The notes under the pieces are model-generated. The model was not told the origin of the DNA, did no database searches, and was given only the letters and a program-made list of their open reading frames with translations. From positions 1 through 49,293 of the IMG/VR virus record IMGVR_UViG_3300031976_000023: DNA of 49,293 nt, one strand, 5' to 3'. How positions within the stretch are numbered: the stretch's first letter is position 1; each line of letters opens with the position of its first letter. Position numbers and translations under genes: made by a program. This DNA is from a virus. Shown here piece by piece: positions 15,899-23,217 of the stretch.

Positions 15899-17770
15899 TT
15901 AAAATCCAGCTACACTCATAAATAGTTGACCCACAAAGTCACCCATAGCATTTGATGCAGCAAGATCAGCTTCCATTTCAGCTTGTGTTCTTGATTGGTC
16001 TGCAGCTAAATGACTTAATGTTATTGCGTTTTGTCTGTCACGTTCATTATCAGAAGATGTCCATGCCCATTCCATAAGATCACCATGTTCTTGCCACAGA
16101 TTAGAGTATGCTTGATTAGATATTCCTAGTACATTAGTTGCATTTATTTCATTAGCTCTATTTATAGCTGCAGTTTCAGCAGTTGCTATTTCTCTTCTCC
16201 AACCTGCATTAGATTGAGCAACTACTAAAGCATTGCTTGCATTAAATTGATCACGTTGATTTTGTATTTCGGAATTAAATTTTGATAGTGCATTAGCTTC
16301 ACCTGCATTAGATTGCTCTATGGCATTTTTTTGTGCATCATTAAACTGATTGTTTTGAGTTTTTAAATTTACAAAGAATTGATCTGCTTGATTTTCAGAT
16401 GTAGCGTTAAACTGTAGTGCTGCATTTTCTGCTGCAGTATCACTAAACAATGCCTTGCTACGTTCTTGCCCTTTAAACAATTCTGTTTGTTGTTTGTTAG
16501 ATAGGTTAGCCATGTCCATAGCCAAGAAAGATTTAGCATTTTCTACTTGTGTTTGTTGACGATTGTTAAGATTAGCCATGTCTAATTGTGAAAGTGCTGC
16601 AGCTTCTGCCATAATAAGACCTTGCTTATTAGATAGGTTAGCCATCTCCATAGTATTAGCGGCACGACTATTTTCAATTGCAATAGTTTGTTCTGCAGTA
16701 AAGTTCATGTTAGCTATATCACTAACCTTAGCTGCGTTCATTACTCGTGCTTGAAATGCTTGGTCAAACTCTTGTCCTAAAAACTTAGCTCTTTGCTCTG
16801 CAGATTGCATTGCACGTGCCTGTCTGTTACTAAGGTTAGCCATCTCAAACCCTGCAACTGTTTGTGCATCTGCCATCGCAATAGGTAGTGAAGACTCCAT
16901 AGCTGCCTGTACAAGAGCCATACCTGCCATGCTGCTTGCACCAAGACCACGTGCCGCCATTTGTGCAGATACATTTCTCATTGCTCCTGCAGCCCAAGGC
17001 GGTGTAGCACCACCCTCAAAGTCCTGCATTAAATCTTCAAGTTGTCCCTGTACTGTAGCTTTTTCTGTAGGTGTAGCCGTTGCTGCCTGTATTTCTTCTG
17101 TAAACTTAGCGGCACTTGCTGCATCTGCAACAGGATTAACTTCTTCTTTAATATCCATAACACGTTTTTGAGTTTCAGCTACTTCTACAGACTTACTTTG
17201 TGCAGCCTCTAAGTCACTAACCATAGTTTCTTTAGTTTCTTGTGCGTCTACTTCTTTTGTTACAGTTCCTGTTTGTGCTTTAGTTTTATCAACTACATCA
17301 TCTACAGTATCTCCTGCTTTTGCAAGATCAGTTGTAGCTACAGTAGATGGTGTTTGGATTCTAACTTCATCTTCATCAGATATATCTGTAGTACTGGCAA
17401 CGGCTTTTGTTTGATCTGCACGAGGATCATCACTAGTAACTTGGGAAAGACCAAGTTGCACACCTTTATTCATCATATCTGCTTCTGTACCTACAGCTTT
17501 AATTTCTGCACCTGCAGGTATAGCACCTGTAGCCATACGATCAATAGTATCTTTTTTAATTTGCGGTACAGTTCCACCCTCTTGATAGTTTTTACGTACC
17601 ATACCACCTTGCATCATCTTTACAGCTTGTTGCTTGTACATATCCATCTGTTGCTTTGCTTCAGGGTTTTGTTCTAAGTACCCGTCAAAGTTAGACATGT
17701 CACCAGTGTAACCTAGCTTACCTGCAATACGCTTCTGTGCGTCTGGTTTGAATCCTTGAAACTGAATCAT
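15899..17770 (-). CDS. Internal virion protein with 22-residue helical repeats (623 aa)
   Basis: The N-terminal part has MMQGGMVRKNYQEGG (about residues 52-66), the Gly-Gly motif shared with other proteins here. From about residue 300 it becomes a long helix with repeats of about 22 residues centred on MANLSN(K/R)Q (near 308, 375, 396 and 417; variant MNFTAEQ near 353). A second set follows, with AIEQSNAG-type units rich in Asn and Gln. The 22-residue period fits an extended alpha-helical rod. Proteins with this composition in marine podoviruses are virion core components. It lies between the fibre cassette and the other internal proteins. The structural role is inferred. Confidence 0.7.
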   Translation of the reverse strand: MIQFQGFKPDAQKRIAGKLGYTGDMSNFDGYLEQNPEAKQQMDMYKQQAVKMMQGGMVRKNYQEGGTVPQIKKDTIDRMATGAIPAGAEIKAVGTEADMMNKGVQLGLSQVTSDDPRADQTKAVASTTDISDEDEVRIQTPSTVATTDLAKAGDTVDDVVDKTKAQTGTVTKEVDAQETKETMVSDLEAAQSKSVEVAETQKRVMDIKEEVNPVADAASAAKFTEEIQAATATPTEKATVQGQLEDLMQDFEGGATPPWAAGAMRNVSAQMAARGLGASSMAGMALVQAAMESSLPIAMADAQTVAGFEMANLSNRQARAMQSAEQRAKFLGQEFDQAFQARVMNAAKVSDIANMNFTAEQTIAIENSRAANTMEMANLSNKQGLIMAEAAALSQLDMANLNNRQQTQVENAKSFLAMDMANLSNKQQTELFKGQERSKALFSDTAAENAALQFNATSENQADQFFVNLKTQNNQFNDAQKNAIEQSNAGEANALSKFNSEIQNQRDQFNASNALVVAQSNAGWRREIATAETAAINRANEINATNVLGISNQAYSNLWQEHGDLMEWAWTSSDNERDRQNAITLSHLAADQSRTQAEMEADLAASNAMGDFVGQLFMSVAGF

Positions 17771-17788
17771 TCGTTTATCTTTCTTTTG

Positions 17789-18259
17789 TTACCATTTACC
17801 TTGTTTAGCACCTACTAAGTACAGGACAACTAACAATGCCCCTACACCTGCCAGTAGCATTAACCCTATTATAACACCATTAATACAGTTATCTATAAAC
17901 TCTTTTTGTGCGTACACTGCATCTCTTTGTGCCTTACGTTGTTGACCCTCTATTCTTACTATCTCTTTCCAAGCTGACGGTCCATAAACAAAAGAGATGT
18001 ATTCCTTTAGCTCTTCTCTCATCTCTTTGAGCTTCTGCTTTTGTGTCCAGATCTCTAAGGCAGTAGCTTGAGTGTCACTAAACATCTTATACATTGGCGG
18101 CTTCTGAGCTTTTTTCTCTAAGAAGTCTAAGTCACTTACCGCCTTAGACCATTGAGATAATGTTTGGCCCATAGATGAGATGTCTTTCCCTACATCAACA
18201 GCTTTCTTTATTCCTTTGAAAGCAGCCGTAGCTGCAGCCATTGCTGTAAAAGGGTCCAT
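17789..18259 (-). CDS. Virion-associated membrane-anchored protein (156 aa)
   Basis: This 156-aa protein has a helical charged body (residues ~25-115, with SQWSKAVSDLDFLEKKAQKPPMYKMF) and one strong transmembrane segment near the C terminus (CINGVIIGLMLLAGVGALLVVLYLVG, about 127-151), ending AKQGKW. Similar C-terminally anchored proteins sit next to fibre genes in marine phages. It could be part of the ejection apparatus or a lysis accessory. The family name is not recognised. Confidence 0.65.
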   Translation of the reverse strand: MDPFTAMAAATAAFKGIKKAVDVGKDISSMGQTLSQWSKAVSDLDFLEKKAQKPPMYKMFSDTQATALEIWTQKQKLKEMREELKEYISFVYGPSAWKEIVRIEGQQRKAQRDAVYAQKEFIDNCINGVIIGLMLLAGVGALLVVLYLVGAKQGKW

Positions 18260-18273
18260 AGTAAACTACCTTA

Positions 18274-18543
18274 TTATCTAGCAGAATTTGCGGCTTGCAT
18301 CTTATCTACTGCATCCCGTATTGCCTTTATGTTTTCATCAATGCGTCCTAACATTACAGCCTGTAGTTGTGATGTTTTTTCTATTTCGTTTATTCGTATC
18401 TCATGCCTAGCTATTTCACGGGCATTGCTTGTTACGTTTGCGTCTAGTGATGACATATACCACACAAGACCTATAGTTTGTACAACGATAGCGAGTACAA
18501 ATGTAAGAGGTATAGACTTAGATAGATGCCATTCTTGCGCCAT
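18274..18543 (-). CDS. Bitopic membrane protein with coiled coil (89 aa), i-spanin-like layout
   Basis: The ATG at 18543 overlaps the previous stop (TAATG). The protein has a short cytoplasmic head, a transmembrane helix (IPLTFVLAIVVQTIGLVWYM, about 12-31), then a periplasmic-type coiled coil (AREIARHEIRINEIEKTSQL...). This is the layout of Rz-type inner-membrane spanins, and also of general small phage membrane proteins. No lipoprotein partner gene is evident. A second protein with the same layout lies in the lysis cassette (42521-42817), which is the better spanin candidate by position. Confidence 0.6.
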   Translation of the reverse strand: MAQEWHLSKSIPLTFVLAIVVQTIGLVWYMSSLDANVTSNAREIARHEIRINEIEKTSQLQAVMLGRIDENIKAIRDAVDKMQAANSAR

Positions 18544-18878
18544 TACCAAGGCACTCCATTAGAGTTGGCAGCGGCACGATCTATCTGACCTTGCACTTTT
18601 GCTGTACGTTCATCTTCAATACGCTTCTTAGCTTCAGCGGCTGTTTCATCACCTACTTTAAGGCTGTCATACACCCACCCAAGAACGTCACTTTCTTTTA
18701 GGTCTGCGTATGCAATGTAGTCTGATGCAGAAGGGTCAGCAGTGCATCGTAACTTGCCACCTTCTTGTGCTGAGTATGTACCGTCAGTTGCGGTTAGTGA
18801 CCAGTAAACAAGGAATACACCACCGTCTGAGTCTTTATGCGTCATGTTACTGATGCTCCAAGTTGTAGTTATTGCCAT
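18543..18878 (-). CDS. Small fibre-cassette protein, copy 2 of a paralogous pair (111 aa)
   Basis: This 111-aa protein starts MAITTTWSISNM and ends NSNGVPW. It is a paralogue of the 138-aa protein at 22798-23214: both open MAIT-x-TWS, share the (I/T)(A/P)YADL(K/T)E(S/A)DVLGWV core, and end NS(N/T)G(V/L)PW. Both lie directly after a fibre gene. Such proteins could be fibre assembly chaperones or base proteins; this is inferred from position. Confidence 0.7.
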   Translation of the reverse strand: MAITTTWSISNMTHKDSDGGVFLVYWSLTATDGTYSAQEGGKLRCTADPSASDYIAYADLKESDVLGWVYDSLKVGDETAAEAKKRIEDERTAKVQGQIDRAAANSNGVPW

Positions 18879-18905
18879 TGTTTGTTTCTCCTTTATGACA
18901 GTGGG

Positions 18906-20858
18906 TTATCCGCAATACATAACGCAAGACACAAGTTTTACACCTGTGTTGCTATTGCCGATTGTTACTTTTCCGATTGTTTTACTTCTCATAATGTCAT
19001 CTGACTGCACTTTAGCTGTGCCATCACCATTACTTTCAAGGAGATCTCCCCCTACACAAGCACCTGTTACTTTTACTGAGCCAATACCTACAGCAGCTAT
19101 TATGGGTTTATCATACCCATTAAAACTTGTAACAACCCCATAGACTCTTTTATCTCCTACAGAATCTGACACTTTTACTTTTGCGTGATCTGCTCTTGTC
19201 TGCCCAGCTTTAGGGCTACCATCTGCAGCATATACATCTAATTCATCAATCGTACTAACAACAGTTCCGACTGCTGTATTTGTAGCAATACCTGAACTTT
19301 CGTGTGTTCCTGAAAATCCATTATAAGATACTGTAGATCCTGATACAGATATATTTCCTTCAGCCGTAGTTGCACTTCTAAATCTAAATATTTCTCCATC
19401 ATCTATCATATTAAAATCGTGATGATCTGTAGTAGTAGAATAAATTCTTCCTGTTGCGGTAAGATTAACACCTGTTTCTGTATTTTGTGTAGCTAAAGAA
19501 TTGTTAGTAGTCCCAAAACAAACAGTATCCGCAGAAGCATCAACAAACAGCATATTGGCGTTGCCGTTACTCTCAACACGGAAGTCTACGTCTGCACTAT
19601 CTTCATTAAAAACAGCAGACGTTGGACCAAGCCTTAGTTTTTCTATGGCTGGATTTCCTCCTGTAGCCGTATCAAATATAAGTCCACCAGCCTCAGAGGT
19701 ATTTGTAACTTCGGTTAAAAAACCAGTAATAGCAGCATATTCTGTTTGATTGTTTGCTGAATCATCTGCATTAAATACTATGCACCCAACATGGTCATCA
19801 TTTTCTGCGTTGCTATTATTTCTAGATAAATCTAAAACAGGTCCTCGAATTCCATCTGCATCAGTAGACTCAAGTTTTAACTGAAATCCATTACCGCCAT
19901 GTGTCATTGTTGTAAGAACATTTTGTATCGTAAGCGTATCATCAGCGGCATCAAGAACAAATGCATTCGCTTGTGCATCAGTTTCAATACGGAAGTCTAC
20001 ATTTGCACTATTTTCATTAAAAACAGTTTCCGTCGGAGGCATATATAGTCTATTTACATTTGCACCTGCTATTCTTGTGTTTATAGCAAAAGCCCCACCT
20101 TCTGCGCCATTACTTGCATCAATAATAGACGCATTAATTCTGGCATATTCAGTAGCCGTACCAGCATCATTGTCACCATAAAATTCTAGTATGCCTAGTT
20201 GGTCATTATCAGCAGGAGTGCCACTGTCTCTCTGTAAAATAAGTCTTGGACCATCACTTGCCCCTGCTTCTGTAGAAACAAGGCTCATTAAATGTCTGTC
20301 CGTAGAGTGAAACTGACTTGATGTAGCTCCACTTACATTAAATACTCCACCTAAGTCAGTAGATGTCCCAATGTTTACATGGTCATTACCACCATCAACG
20401 AAGAGCATATGTTGATTACCGTTACTCTCAACACGAAAGTCTACATCAGCACTAGCCTCGTTAAAGACTGCTCCACCATCTTGAGTTAAAGCACCATCAA
20501 TATCTACTGCGTCTAAGTTAGTTGTTCCATCAATATCAATATTACCTGATATGTCTAATGTTGCAGCTACAACGTCAGTCATAGTAGTCGTACCAGTGAA
20601 CGTCTGGTTAGCTACCTCAAAGGGTGTGTAGCTTACAACATCTACAATGTCATTGACTACACATTCAGCTAGTACAACGTCACTCCCATTAGTAGCTGTA
20701 ATATCGGCAGGACTTAGATGGACACCATTGAGGTACACATCTACAAACAGAGGTGTATAACCTGCCGTGTTAAACGTAGTCTGACCAGCAGTAGCAGTAA
20801 AGGTTTCCCTATGTTGGGTAGCCTGTGGTACTGGTACTGATCCTAAATATCCTGCCAT
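18906..20858 (-). CDS. Tail fibre protein (650 aa)
   Basis: This 650-aa protein opens MAGYLGSVPVPQ and has a phage fibre N-terminal beta segment (FTATAGQTTFNTAGY...VDVYLNG). It then carries LDISGNIDIDGTTNLDAVDIDGA, a unit shared with the fibres at 23218 and 26063, followed by repeated beta units in which VFNE-x-SA-DVDFRVESNGN recurs (three to four copies). The C-terminal ~100 residues are distinct (VKVSDSVGDKRVYGVV...KVTIGNSNTG), like a fibre tip or trimerisation domain. Fibres bind the host surface. Nucleotide repeats are scattered through the gene. Confidence 0.8.
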   Translation of the reverse strand: MAGYLGSVPVPQATQHRETFTATAGQTTFNTAGYTPLFVDVYLNGVHLSPADITATNGSDVVLAECVVNDIVDVVSYTPFEVANQTFTGTTTMTDVVAATLDISGNIDIDGTTNLDAVDIDGALTQDGGAVFNEASADVDFRVESNGNQHMLFVDGGNDHVNIGTSTDLGGVFNVSGATSSQFHSTDRHLMSLVSTEAGASDGPRLILQRDSGTPADNDQLGILEFYGDNDAGTATEYARINASIIDASNGAEGGAFAINTRIAGANVNRLYMPPTETVFNENSANVDFRIETDAQANAFVLDAADDTLTIQNVLTTMTHGGNGFQLKLESTDADGIRGPVLDLSRNNSNAENDDHVGCIVFNADDSANNQTEYAAITGFLTEVTNTSEAGGLIFDTATGGNPAIEKLRLGPTSAVFNEDSADVDFRVESNGNANMLFVDASADTVCFGTTNNSLATQNTETGVNLTATGRIYSTTTDHHDFNMIDDGEIFRFRSATTAEGNISVSGSTVSYNGFSGTHESSGIATNTAVGTVVSTIDELDVYAADGSPKAGQTRADHAKVKVSDSVGDKRVYGVVTSFNGYDKPIIAAVGIGSVKVTGACVGGDLLESNGDGTAKVQSDDIMRSKTIGKVTIGNSNTGVKLVSCVMYCG

Positions 20859-20864
20859 GTTTGT

Positions 20865-21263
20865 TTATCCTTGTGCTTCACGCATTGCTTTGTATGCAGC
20901 CTTAACATCGTCAGTCCAAGCAGCATTAGCTATAGCTTGTACACTTGCAGCTTCACCTGAGATGTCTGTGGCTGTGTGCGCCCAACTTGCAGCAACAGCC
21001 GATACTGCCTCTACTGCTTCTCTGGTTACATTGCCGTCACTGTCTTTTTCTTCAGATACAGCCTCAACAGCAACTACTGCTGGTGTGTAGACTGAGTTAA
21101 ATGGCTGAAGAACGTGCCTGTGGAAACCACGACTAAGTTCTGTCTTAGAACCGTCTGCCTGTTCTTCCATGATCTTAGTTGCCTTGCGAACTTGTATGTT
21201 CCAAGTGCTTACGACTTCTATTTTGTCGTACTCTGTTTCTTTAGTTATATCGCCATTTGCCAT
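20865..21263 (-). CDS. Hypothetical fibre-associated protein (132 aa)
   Basis: This 132-aa protein opens MANGDITKETEYDKIEVVSTWNI and has HRHVLQPF in the middle and an Ala/Val-rich C terminus (EAVEAVSAVAASW...AYKAMREAQG). It lies between two fibre genes with AAAGGAGATAAA as ribosome-binding site. Small genes in this position in marine podoviruses often encode fibre chaperones or adaptor pieces. I do not recognise a family. Confidence 0.6.
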   Translation of the reverse strand: MANGDITKETEYDKIEVVSTWNIQVRKATKIMEEQADGSKTELSRGFHRHVLQPFNSVYTPAVVAVEAVSEEKDSDGNVTREAVEAVSAVAASWAHTATDISGEAASVQAIANAAWTDDVKAAYKAMREAQG

Positions 21264-21281
21264 ATTTTATCTCCTTTATGG

Positions 21282-21298
21282 TTTGGACTGTCCAACCT
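21282..21298 (-). promoter_or_regulatory. Hairpin-forming inverted repeat between fibre genes
   Basis: TTGGAC (21283-21288), one base, GTCCAA (21290-21295) form an almost loop-free inverted repeat in the 50-nt gap between two fibre genes, 20 nt ahead of the 132-aa gene. There is no T-run on the minus strand, so it is not a standard terminator. It may slow RNA decay or be accidental. Confidence 0.3.
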
Positions 21299-21313
21299 TA
21301 GAATCCACTAAGG

Positions 21314-22777
21314 TTATGCTGTTGTATAAGTCAGTGTTGTTTGTAAATATCTTCCAGTACCAGCCGTAATACTAATATCTTGCCAAGCAGCATTTGAGGC
21401 TATCCCCCTAAAATTTATTTGTGAAGATGATGCTTCAGCAACAGCGTACTCTCCGGAAAAAGTCATTGAATAGAATTGAACTGCGCCTGAACCTCTGTTT
21501 CCAGTAGCACTTCCAGCCGCAAAAGGAAGCCCTGTGACAACCATAGAGCCAGAGCCGCCTGAGGTATTAACGCTTTCAAAAAACATACTAACTGTTACTG
21601 ACCGCCCTATTTTTGTGTAAAGACCTGTTACCGTTGGTGGCGTTGATGGTGGAGTGGCTGATGTCAGAGTTGCTGTGAACGTACCTTCTTCATAGTCATC
21701 CAGCTTATTAGCCGCACCAGTGCCGCCAAGGTAAACACCGCCTGAGAGGTAGAGGTCTTTCCATTTACCGTTGCTTGCACCAAGGTCTTGAGTTGAATCA
21801 GAAGTTGACCCGTTTTTCATTGGCCTTACTTGGTTAGAAGAGCTAAGTAAAATACCCGAAGAGTTAGTTCCACTTGCGGTTATGTATAGTTCATTATTAT
21901 AAGGTGTCCCAATACTCCCCACCGCAGAGCCGTCTTGGCGGATCGAAATAATGTCACCATCACTGCTTTTTCTATTAACAAAAAGACATGGGTTTCCGTC
22001 AACACTTGCTTGGATATTGCCAAGTGAGCCATGCGAACTACCAGCTACATTGTTTGTTGCGGGTGAGTTATTTGTGGAACCCACCAGCAAATTTCCGCTT
22101 GTATCTAATACAACACGAGTTGTTGAGTTTGTATTGTCATATATTCTAAAACTGTCACTAGAACCATCAATTTGTAAATCATAGCGTTGTGCATCATTGA
22201 TTAAATTAATGCCCGGATAAGTATTAGCATCTGTTGCTTGTATTACTAATGCAGCACCTGATGTTCCAGATATAGTTCCGCCTGTGCTGCTAGTCTCAAA
22301 CTTTTTAGAGTTGTTGTGGTATAAATTCACTGCACCGTCTGCATTAGCAGTAATCATATCCTCGCCAGTGTACTTCTGTATTTGTACTCTATCATTTCCC
22401 CTTAAATAAAGGCGACCTGTACCTGCATCATCAACGTAGCTATTAGACCCATCATGATAAATCTGGAGGTCAGAGCCAGCACCAAATATGGCTTTAGCAT
22501 TGTCAGGAAACAATATGTCATCAGTTCCAGTAGGTACGCTAAACACTACAGCGTCTGCATCATTCTTTAATGTAATGTCTGACGTACTACCTTGACCTGT
22601 AAGGATCAGACCTTCAGCAGCAGTATAACCCATAGCTGCATTATCACCAGCAGCAGTATCGCCTGTAGCTTCAACAGTTAAACCTGTGATTACACCGCTT
22701 GCGTTAACGGCATCTAGGGTAAGTGTGCCAGCAATGTCCTTGTCTGCACTATCGGCTAAATCTCTTGCTCTGGTCAT
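21314..22777 (-). CDS. Tail fibre protein (487 aa)
   Basis: This 487-aa protein opens MTRARDLADSADKDIAGTLTL, then TVEATGDTAAGDNAAMGY and repeated beta units such as GSDLQIYHDGSNSYVDDAG, LYHNNSKKFETSSTGG and WKDLYLSGGVYLGG. These are familiar building blocks of marine phage tail fibres. The C-terminal third (FTATLTSATPPSTPPTVTGLYTKIG) resembles a compact beta-sandwich tip. It lies in the fibre cassette downstream of the 138-aa protein. The receptor is unknown. Confidence 0.8.
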   Translation of the reverse strand: MTRARDLADSADKDIAGTLTLDAVNASGVITGLTVEATGDTAAGDNAAMGYTAAEGLILTGQGSTSDITLKNDADAVVFSVPTGTDDILFPDNAKAIFGAGSDLQIYHDGSNSYVDDAGTGRLYLRGNDRVQIQKYTGEDMITANADGAVNLYHNNSKKFETSSTGGTISGTSGAALVIQATDANTYPGINLINDAQRYDLQIDGSSDSFRIYDNTNSTTRVVLDTSGNLLVGSTNNSPATNNVAGSSHGSLGNIQASVDGNPCLFVNRKSSDGDIISIRQDGSAVGSIGTPYNNELYITASGTNSSGILLSSSNQVRPMKNGSTSDSTQDLGASNGKWKDLYLSGGVYLGGTGAANKLDDYEEGTFTATLTSATPPSTPPTVTGLYTKIGRSVTVSMFFESVNTSGGSGSMVVTGLPFAAGSATGNRGSGAVQFYSMTFSGEYAVAEASSSQINFRGIASNAAWQDISITAGTGRYLQTTLTYTTA

Positions 22778-22797
22778 GTTTGTTTATCCTTATCTTT

Positions 22798-23214
22798 CTA
22801 CCAAGGTAGTCCTGTGGAGTTAGCACTGTTAGCTATCTTACTGTTAATTGACTTTGTTATTAAGGCTTGTATTCTAGCACCTTCTCCATTACCCTTAACC
22901 CAACCTAGTACATCTGCTTCAGTTAAGTCTGCGTATGGTGTGAACCCTGATGCTGTGTGGTCAGGTGTAGCCCGTACAATCTTTGTATATGCTGAGGTTA
23001 CCTCTCTTGTAACATCATTACCATCATCATCTTTAACTGTTTCTGTAACTTGTGGCACATCAACAGAAGCTGTGTGCATATACTGTCCTGACCTACTGTG
23101 GCTTACCTCAGTGTCTTCATCAATGCCACTGCAAGACCAATCAACCCTATATACTGCACCTGTTTCAGTGACTTTGTGCATGTCCTTGACAGACCATGTA
23201 AATGTAATTGCCAT
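22798..23214 (-). CDS. Small fibre-cassette protein, copy 1 of a paralogous pair (138 aa)
   Basis: This 138-aa protein is the longer paralogue of the 111-aa protein at 18543-18878. It opens MAITFTWSVKDM, has TPYADLTEADVLGWV at about residues 92-106 and ends NSTGLPW. An extra ~25-residue middle (VPQVTETVKDDDGNDVTREV) makes the difference; DSDGNVTREAV in the 132-aa protein at 20865 resembles this stretch. The gene is 3 nt from the end of the upstream fibre gene. It is probably a fibre-associated or assembly factor. Confidence 0.7.
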   Translation of the reverse strand: MAITFTWSVKDMHKVTETGAVYRVDWSCSGIDEDTEVSHSRSGQYMHTASVDVPQVTETVKDDDGNDVTREVTSAYTKIVRATPDHTASGFTPYADLTEADVLGWVKGNGEGARIQALITKSINSKIANSANSTGLPW

Positions 23215-23217
23215 ATC

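Noticed and set aside
21282-21298. TTGGAC/GTCCAA inverted repeat as a fifth copy of the early palindrome
   Set aside because: The arms are inside-out relative to the early element (TTGGAC first), the flanks differ, and it lies on the other strand's fibre genes; listed only as a hairpin.
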